36,718 bases of DNA from the NCBI GenBank assembly GCA_031181145.1, contig JAPSLB010000046.1, positions 1-36,718 of the forward strand, written 5' to 3'. Below the pieces are notes generated by a model, which did not search any database, had not been told where the DNA came from, and worked only from the letters and a program-made list of their open reading frames with translations. How positions within the stretch are numbered: the first letter of the stretch is position 1; the number at the start of each line of letters is the position of its first letter. A program made the translations under genes and the position numbers. This document shows positions 31,589 through 36,718 of the stretch, one piece after another. The DNA comes from Microvirga sp. Its GTDB lineage: Bacteria > Pseudomonadota > Alphaproteobacteria > Rhizobiales > Beijerinckiaceae.

Positions 31589-31617
31589 CTTCTACCGGTT
31601 CGCCCGGACCGGGTCAA
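31589..31617 (-). promoter_or_regulatory. Predicted sigma-70 promoter of the tyrS leader
   Basis: On the minus strand, -35 TTGACC (31612-31617) and -10 TAGAAG (31589-31594) are separated by 17 bp. The -35 box matches the consensus at five of six positions and the -10 at four of six. The predicted start point is near 31582, next to the leader ATG. Confidence 0.55.
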
Positions 31618-31814
31618 CGCAAATCGAACGCTCCGGAGCGGACGGTCCACGCCCGGGCCCCATGAACCGCTGCCGGGACAGGCGGAAGCAGGCCGGATAA
31701 AGGGGGCGGACACCCGCCTCCCTGGCGAGCGCTCACCGCCGCCCCATGTCATACCCGGTCATGACGAGGAGGTTCATACATCGGGTTGGGAATGGGGCGC
31801 GGGTGCTGGTGCGC

Positions 31815-32279
31815 TCAAGCACCGGCCCGTGCCGATGCGCGTTTCAGCCGCTTCGCGCCCGAGGACGTATTGAGGGCCGCGGCGGCGCGAATGAGCGCCT
31901 TCAGCGCCTCTTCGTCGATCCTGTTGCCCTCGTGGAGATCGATGGCGCGCCTTGTGTTGCCGTCGAGGCTGGCATTGAAGAGGCCTGACGGATCCTCCAG
32001 CGCGGCGCCCTTGGCGAAGGTCAGCTTCACGGCATTCTTGTAGGTCTCGCCGGTGCAGATGATGCCGGCGTGCTCCCACACGGGAACCCCGCGCCACTTC
32101 CACGCCTCGGCCACGTCGGGCACGGCCTGCCTGATGAGCGCGCGAACCCGCGCGAGCGTCGCGCCACGCCAGTCGTTCAACTCCGCGATTCTCGCGTCGA
32201 TCAGTCGGGCCGGAGAGGGGTCGCCTTGCCCTTCCACTGAAGCGCTCTTCGCCCGCATTGCATTTGTCGCATTCTTCAT
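31815..32279 (-). CDS. DUF1801 domain protein
   Basis: A 154-residue soluble protein of the DUF1801 (YdhG-like) family. The core is recognisable: ARLIDARIAELNDWRGATLARVRALI, then VAEAWKWRGVPVWEHAGIICTGETYKNAVKLTFAKGA, and FNASLDGNTRRAIDLHEG near the end. Members have a fold resembling frataxin-like or small-molecule-binding proteins; the biochemical role is unknown. It is a single gene; about 195 nt separate it from the tyrS promoter. Confidence 0.85.
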   Translation of the reverse strand: MKNATNAMRAKSASVEGQGDPSPARLIDARIAELNDWRGATLARVRALIRQAVPDVAEAWKWRGVPVWEHAGIICTGETYKNAVKLTFAKGAALEDPSGLFNASLDGNTRRAIDLHEGNRIDEEALKALIRAAAALNTSSGAKRLKRASARAGA

Positions 32280-32533
32280 GATCGTTACGCTCGCCCGTGA
32301 CTTGGTATCGCCGGTCTGGACTTGGCTCGGCCGAATCCTGTTGTGGCACGCTATGAAACTTGGTCGATAGGGTCCAGGGGAGGCAGCATTGATCGTTGTC
32401 CGAGCGCTAAGGGCGGCCCACGACGAACCTGATTGGCCCGGAAAGTCTGAAATGGCCGTTGCTGCGCCCCTCGCGGAGGAGGTCTTTCGGCTTTGGAACG
32501 TGCCTCGTCCTCCTCTTCATCATGGAGTGAAAC

Positions 32534-33274
32534 ATGGCGCAGAATATCTACGACAATCCCGAATTCTTCGCTGGCTACAGCCAGTTGCCCCGACAGGTGC
32601 ATGGGCTGGACGGTGCGCCGGAATGGCCGGCAATCCGGGCCATGCTGCCCGCGTTGCCCGGCAAGCGCGTGGCCGATCTGGGTTGCGGATTCGGCTGGAC
32701 CTCGCGCTGGATGCGCGCGCAGGGCGCGTTCTCGGTGCTTGGCCTCGATCTGTCGCAGAACATGATCGCACGCGCCAAGGCCGACACCTCGGACCAGGCC
32801 ATTGAATATCGGATCGCCGATCTCGATACGCTGGAGCTGCCCGAGGCGGCTTTCGACCTCGTCTACAGCGCCCTGACCTTTCACTATGTCGAGGATTTCC
32901 AGCGCCTCGCGCGCATGATCCACAAGGCGTTGGTTCCCGGCGGAGATCTGGTCTTCACGATCGAACATCCGATCTTCATGGCTGCGGCACATCCCCATTG
33001 GACTGTCGATGAGGACGGCCGCAAGACCTGGCCGGTCAATGGCTATTCGGTTGAGGGCGAGCGTCGCACGGACTGGTTCGCCAGAGGCGTGCTCAAGTAT
33101 CACCGGACATTAAGCACGACGCTCAACGCTCTGATCGATGCGGGATTCGAGTTGCGCCGGGTCGAGGAATTCGCTCCGACGCCGGAACAGATCGAGAAGT
33201 TTCCCGAACTGGCCGAAGAGCTGGAGCGGCCGATGATGCTCCTGGTCTCCGCGCGAAAGACAGAGACGCGTTAA
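32534..33274 (+). CDS. Class I SAM-dependent methyltransferase
   Basis: A 246-residue protein. Motif I is VADLGCGFGWTSRWM (residues 46-60), with VLGLDLSQNMIARAK as the acidic loop that binds the ribose, and FDLVYSALTFHYVEDF plus LVPGGDLVFTIEHPI as the following strands. The N-terminus (IYDNPEFFAGYSQLPR) is like a group annotated as UbiE/BioC-like methyltransferases of small molecules. The substrate is unknown. GGAG lies before the ATG (ATGGAGTGAAAC). Confidence 0.87.
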   Translation: MAQNIYDNPEFFAGYSQLPRQVHGLDGAPEWPAIRAMLPALPGKRVADLGCGFGWTSRWMRAQGAFSVLGLDLSQNMIARAKADTSDQAIEYRIADLDTLELPEAAFDLVYSALTFHYVEDFQRLARMIHKALVPGGDLVFTIEHPIFMAAAHPHWTVDEDGRKTWPVNGYSVEGERRTDWFARGVLKYHRTLSTTLNALIDAGFELRRVEEFAPTPEQIEKFPELAEELERPMMLLVSARKTETR

Positions 33275-33377
33275 GAGACGAGGCGTCCGGGCCATATGGC
33301 CCGGGCGGCTCGCGATTGACCGTCATCTCCAAGGTGGATGGCTGTGATGCGCCGGTTCCTCTCTCGCGATCGAATGC

Positions 33378-33530
33378 TCACTTCATGTGACTGTCGAAGA
33401 AGGAGAGGACTTTTCAGGATGCCTTCCGAAGTAGTTGCCCCCGTCCTTGAAGCGATTCTTGGTGTTCTCGATCCCAGAACGACTCCTTCTCGTTGCTTCC
33501 AAGCAGGTCAAAGGTCTTCCGAGCGTCTTC
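33378..33530 (-). pseudogene. 3' relic of an alpha/beta hydrolase gene
   Basis: Three minus-strand frames carry consecutive pieces of the C-terminal region of a typical alpha/beta hydrolase (pattern FWIExTxxRF.. NYFGxHPExxLxFFDxHMK). The first frame ends in ESFWDREH; a second frame reads IENTKNRFKDGGNYFGRHPEK; a third ends in VLSFFDSHMK then TGA (33378-33380). The switches need one extra G (near TTCTGGGATC) and one missing base (in CCTGAAAAGTCC). The N-terminal two thirds are absent: the fragment lies directly beyond the 3' end of the MFS gene at 33617. A leftover fragment of a lost gene. Confidence 0.7.
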
Positions 33531-33616
33531 GGAATATCTCGTCCATTCATCTTCCAGCATCTGAACCACGGGCATGAGCGCCAGGGGCGCCGACGGGGAC
33601 AGTCCAAGTCCGATCG

Positions 33617-35269
33617 TCATGACGCGGCTTCCTCCGGGGCGGGCGCTCCTATCCGGCGCGGTGCGAGCGCCAGGAAATGCTGGGCCATCGGATCCTCCGG
33701 CCCCTGATGGAAGCGGCGGGCCTCAGCCTGGATGCCGGCGTCCACCTTCGAGACACGCCGGTGCTGGCGCAGGTGCTCGGCCCAGGATTCGACGAAGAAC
33801 CACTCCACCACGCGCTCCGGGTCGGCCGCATCCTCGGAGACGCCCCAGGCGTAGGCGCCGTCGCGGCGGCGCTCCTCGGACAGCCTGTCGAGCGCCGCCA
33901 GGAAAGCGGGCCGGTCAGTCCGCCGGATGCGGTAGGTCACCGTGACCATCACTGGCCCGCGGTCATGCGCCACCGGCTCGGCGAGGGCCGGCTCGGGCCA
34001 ATGCATCGAGGGCGTGAGGTCGCCTTCGCCGCTGGGCAGGGCGGCCCGATAGGCGAAGCCGGCCACGACCGCCAGCCCGCTCCCGGCGACGATCAGCGCG
34101 GCGTCCGTGCCGACGGCCTGGGCCACGAGGCCCCAGCTCATGCTGCCCGCCGCCATGGCTCCGTTGAACACGGTGAGATAGATCGCCAGTCCCCGCCCGC
34201 GAACCCAGTTCGGCAGGATGCCCTGCGTGGTGGAGTTCAGGGTAGTCAGAATCGTGATCCAGGCGGTGCCGAGCACGAAGGCCGCGACGATACCCAGCAT
34301 CTCGGAGTCCGTGAGCGCCAGCAGCACGGTGCCTGCGGCCGTGACCAGCGAGGCCCCCAGCACCAGCCGGTCCTGCCCGAGGCGGGCGCGGACCCGCGGC
34401 AGCAGGAGGGCCCCGGCAATCGCCCCCGCGCCGACACTGCCGAGCATCAGGCCGTAGAAGCCGGGCCCGCCGCCGATCTCCTGGCGCGCCACGAGGGGCA
34501 GGAGCGCCCAGACCGCGCTCGCGAAGGCGAAGAAGACCGCCGCCCGCCAGAGCACCCGGTGCAGCTCACGGCTGGCGCGGGCGTAGCGCAGGCCCGCCCG
34601 CAGGGCGCCGCCGAACTGCTCCCGCAGGCCCTCATCGGTCCCGGCCTCGCGTCGCCACCACAGCAGGGCCGCGCTCACCACCACGTAGGTGAGCACGTCG
34701 ATTCCGTAGACCGCCGCTGCCCCCAGGGCGGCAAGGAGCAAGCCGCCGAGCGCCGGACCGATGGACCGGGCGATGTTGATGCCCAGGGAGTTGAGGGCCA
34801 CGGCCCCCTTGATGTCGGACCGGGGGACGAGTTCCGGCACGATGGCCTGCCACGCCGGCGCCGCCAGCGCCGCACCCACGCCGCCAAGGAACGTGAGGGC
34901 AATCAGGCTCACAACCGAGACCGTGCCGGTCCAGGCGAGAAAGGCGAGGGTGGTGCTTACGACGGCAAGCCCGATCTGGATGCCGATCAGAAAGCGGCGG
35001 CGGTCGAGGATGTCGGACAGGACGCCCGCCGGAATGGCGAGAAGGAAGATCGGCAGGGTGCCGGCGGCCTGGATCATCGCGACCGCCGCCGGCGAGGGAG
35101 AGAGGTCCGTGACGAGCCAGGCGGAGGCGACATCGCGCATGAAGGTGCCGATGTTCCCGAGCACGGTGGCGGCCCAGATCACCGCGAAGAGGCGATGCCG
35201 CAGCGGCGCGAACGTGCCGGGGGGAGGGAGTGCCTTGCCGTTGGCCGCGCTGTTCTGTGGCGCCGTCAC
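33617..35269 (-). CDS. MFS transporter with C-terminal ABM-like domain
   Basis: A 550-residue protein. Residues about 20-420 form a twelve-helix major-facilitator transporter of the MFS_3/TSE (DUF894, enterobactin-exporter-like) type, with the loop signature GVLSDILDRRRFLIG after helix 2 and GGVGAALAAPAWQAIVPELV later. The last about 110 residues are soluble, with VTVTYRIRRTDRPAFLAALDRLSEERRRDGAYAWGV and VEWFFVESWAEHLRQHRRVS, resembling an antibiotic-biosynthesis-monooxygenase (ABM) ferredoxin fold. The combination is found in this transporter branch. It starts at GTG, which overlaps the stop of a 25-codon ORF (GTGA), with GGAG upstream. Export substrate unknown. Confidence 0.87.
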   Translation of the reverse strand: MTAPQNSAANGKALPPPGTFAPLRHRLFAVIWAATVLGNIGTFMRDVASAWLVTDLSPSPAAVAMIQAAGTLPIFLLAIPAGVLSDILDRRRFLIGIQIGLAVVSTTLAFLAWTGTVSVVSLIALTFLGGVGAALAAPAWQAIVPELVPRSDIKGAVALNSLGINIARSIGPALGGLLLAALGAAAVYGIDVLTYVVVSAALLWWRREAGTDEGLREQFGGALRAGLRYARASRELHRVLWRAAVFFAFASAVWALLPLVARQEIGGGPGFYGLMLGSVGAGAIAGALLLPRVRARLGQDRLVLGASLVTAAGTVLLALTDSEMLGIVAAFVLGTAWITILTTLNSTTQGILPNWVRGRGLAIYLTVFNGAMAAGSMSWGLVAQAVGTDAALIVAGSGLAVVAGFAYRAALPSGEGDLTPSMHWPEPALAEPVAHDRGPVMVTVTYRIRRTDRPAFLAALDRLSEERRRDGAYAWGVSEDAADPERVVEWFFVESWAEHLRQHRRVSKVDAGIQAEARRFHQGPEDPMAQHFLALAPRRIGAPAPEEAAS

Positions 35270-35343
35270 CGGGGGGCGCTCCGGCCGTTGATGAGCAAGG
35301 CCGGGACCTGGGAAATAGGCCGGTGGGCAGCGATGTCGCTCAT
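35266..35343 (-). CDS. 25-residue ORF coupled to the MFS gene
   Basis: A strong GGGAGGATGAC precedes the ATG at 35343. The product begins MSDIAAHRPISQVPALLING and ends after five more residues; its TGA overlaps the GTG start of the MFS gene by the GTGA pattern. This may be a translation-coupling leader, a small protein in its own right, or the remaining N-terminus of an eroded gene. Translation is likely from the strong ribosome-binding site; function unknown. Confidence 0.5.
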   Translation of the reverse strand: MSDIAAHRPISQVPALLINGRSAPR

Positions 35344-35357
35344 GTCATCCTCCCGCA

Positions 35358-36718
35358 TCAGAACGCCCAGCACGAGCAGCCGAGCGAGCCCCAGAACGAG
35401 CGCCCGTCCGAGGTGGGCACGTGGGCCGCCAGGGCCGTGGCATGCGCGTGGCCGTGGACGCCGCAAGAGTTCGCGCAGCCGCAATTGGCCGCCGCGAAGG
35501 CGTACTTGCGATCCTGGCCGTTGTCGGACCGCTTCTGGTAGCCGCCGAAGGTCCGCACCGGCGACCAGTCCGGCATCGGCGGCGGCAGCGGCGGGGCGAG
35601 GTCCTTGAAGTCGCCGTCTCCATGGACCGGATTGCCGCCGAGCAGCGTCAGGACCGACGTGATGTCCTGGATCGCATCCTCGGGGACGGCGAAGTAGTCG
35701 TCCGACAGCACCGCCAGGTCGGCCAGCTGGCCTTCCTTGATCTGACCCTTCTTGCCGGCCTCGCTGGAAAACCAGGTGTTGGCCTCGGTCCACAGCCGCA
35801 GGGCCGTCTCGCGGTCGAGCCGGTTGGCGCTCGGATACAGGGTCAGGCCTCCCAGGGTCTTGCCCGTCACCAGCCAGGACAGCGACACCCAGGGATTGTA
35901 GGACGCGACGCGGGTCGCATCCGTACCTGCGCCCACCGGTACGCCCATCTCCATCATGCGCCGGATCGGCGGAGTGCGCTCGGCCGCCTTGGCGCCATAG
36001 CGCTCGACGAAGTACTCACCCTGGTAGGCCATGCGGTGCTGGACCGCGATGCCGCCACCCAGCTTCGCAATGCGCTCGATGTTGCGGTCGTCGATGGTCT
36101 CGGCGTGGTCGATGAACCAGTGCAGGCCGTCGAAGGGCACGTCCCGTTCGACCTTTTCGAACACGTCGAGCGCCCGGGTGATGGTCTCGTTGTAGGTGGC
36201 GTGCAGCCGCCACGGCCAGCGGTTCTCGGCCAGCAGCCGCACCACCGACTCCATGTCGTTCTCCATCGAGAGCGGCATGTCCGGCCGCTCGACACGGAAG
36301 TCCTCGAAATCGGCGGCCGTGTAGACCAGCATCTCGCCGGCGCCGTTGTGACGGTAGAGGTCGTCGCCCTGGCCCGGCTTCACCTGGCCGGCCCAGCTCC
36401 GGAAATCATTGAGCTCCTCCTTCGGCTTCTGGGTAAAGAGATTGTAGGCGATGCGCACCGTCATCTGGCCGTCGCGGTGGAGCTCCTCGATGATCCGGTA
36501 ATCGTCCGGATAGTTCTGGAAGCCGCCACCCGCGTCGATCACGCTGGTGATGCCGAGCCGGTTGATCTCGCGCATGAAGTGGCGGGTCGAGTTCTTCTGG
36601 TACTCGGGCGGCAGCTTCGGGCCCTTGGCGAGGGTCGCGTACAGGATGGTGGCGTTCGGCTTGGCGAGCAGGAGCCCGGTCGGGTTGCCCTGGCCGTCGC
36701 TCTGGATCTCGCCGCCGG
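35358..36718 (-). CDS. Amidohydrolase, YtcJ-like, 5' end beyond window
   Basis: The C-terminal about 450 residues of an amidohydrolase family 3 (YtcJ-type) enzyme, open through the right window edge. The visible parts are MREINRLGITSVIDAGGG, HWFIDHAETIDDRNIERIAKLGGGIAVQHRM (metal-binding His), GVPVGAGTDATRVASYNPW (catalytic Asp) and the C-terminal IKEGQLADLAVLSDDYF. These are deacetylase- or dihydropyrimidinase-like metal hydrolases, often of uncertain substrate. After the normal end, about residue 395 of this fragment, it continues with a Cys/His-rich tail, CGCANSCGVHGHAHA then GCSCWAF, not typical of the family. Its stop is 14 nt upstream of the small ORF, so all three leftward genes may form an operon. 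Confidence 0.88.
   Translation of the reverse strand, partial: GGEIQSDGQGNPTGLLLAKPNATILYATLAKGPKLPPEYQKNSTRHFMREINRLGITSVIDAGGGFQNYPDDYRIIEELHRDGQMTVRIAYNLFTQKPKEELNDFRSWAGQVKPGQGDDLYRHNGAGEMLVYTAADFEDFRVERPDMPLSMENDMESVVRLLAENRWPWRLHATYNETITRALDVFEKVERDVPFDGLHWFIDHAETIDDRNIERIAKLGGGIAVQHRMAYQGEYFVERYGAKAAERTPPIRRMMEMGVPVGAGTDATRVASYNPWVSLSWLVTGKTLGGLTLYPSANRLDRETALRLWTEANTWFSSEAGKKGQIKEGQLADLAVLSDDYFAVPEDAIQDITSVLTLLGGNPVHGDGDFKDLAPPLPPPMPDWSPVRTFGGYQKRSDNGQDRKYAFAAANCGCANSCGVHGHAHATALAAHVPTSDGRSFWGSLGCSCWAF

Noticed and set aside
33677..35608. A 643-codon plus-strand frame
   Set aside because: Antisense of the MFS gene; low-complexity Gly/Arg/Asp composition and no domain.
1..36718. Prophage, CRISPR array or mobile island
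   Set aside because: No repeat-spacer series, integrase, transposase or structural phage gene was found; the tRNA-Asp gene is not followed by an attachment-site repeat that I can see.

Overview
The window is chromosomal DNA of a high-GC alphaproteobacterium of the Hyphomicrobiales (Rhizobiales). A member of the Methylobacteriaceae such as Microvirga is plausible. The placement is inferred from the protein families present (DUF1236 lipoprotein, tlde1/DUF2778 protein, DUF882 and L,D-transpeptidase pair, Blh-type persulfide dioxygenase, phasin) and from short palindromic intergenic repeats; no 16S or single-copy marker was available to settle it. I see no prophage, conjugative module, CRISPR array or IS transposase. 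Most genes are ordinary housekeeping, envelope, stress and metal genes with good ribosome-binding sites.

Layout. 1-6000: a glycine-zipper lipoprotein, an SDR dehydrogenase, a large class A penicillin-binding protein and an overlapping secreted partner. 6.2-7.6 kb: a glyoxalase-I-like protein, a peptide-deformylase-like protein that has lost metal ligands, a small conserved protein and tRNA-Asp. 7.7-10.6 kb: Tat-exported alkaline phosphatase PhoX with a candidate Pho box, then a coiled small protein and a membrane-anchored copy of the sigma-70 region 1.1 domain. 10.6-14.3 kb: a DUF882 murein-peptidase-like protein and an L,D-transpeptidase (one operon), a DUF2726 nuclease-fold membrane protein and a metallo-beta-lactamase-fold hydrolase. 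14.3-16.2 kb: a copper-handling cluster (HMA chaperone, DUF305, acidic protein, DUF411) read leftward from a promoter with CueR/MerR-type geometry. 16.4-19.7 kb: MYG1-family nuclease, M20D amidohydrolase and a hemerythrin-phasin fusion. 20-25.9 kb: nu-class GST, a decayed SDR, a tlde1 protein, a tiny membrane protein, a lipoprotein alpha/beta hydrolase and a bile-acid:Na+ symporter homologue. 26-30 kb: DUF938 methyltransferase, YgaP-like membrane protein divergent from a persulfide dioxygenase, ChaC and a PACE efflux protein. 30.1-33.3 kb: tyrS with an elaborate leader, a DUF1801 protein and a methyltransferase. 33.3-36.7 kb: a hydrolase relic, an MFS transporter fused to an ABM-like domain, and an amidohydrolase cut off by the window end.

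The most interesting unexplained structures are four. (i) The tyrS leader has a promoter, an apparently leaderless 16-codon ORF containing a Tyr codon, and two hairpins that can exchange partners before a U-tract: the layout of a ribosome-mediated attenuator. (ii) The sigma region 1.1 domain is tethered to a C-terminal membrane helix. (iii) A family of palindromic repeats (two 135-bp copies about 93% identical, and one shorter copy) supplies the TAG stop codon of the neighbouring gene in all three cases. (iv) The copper cluster promoter has a 19-bp spacer and a CueR-like dyad. Two gene relics with identifiable lesions are also described.
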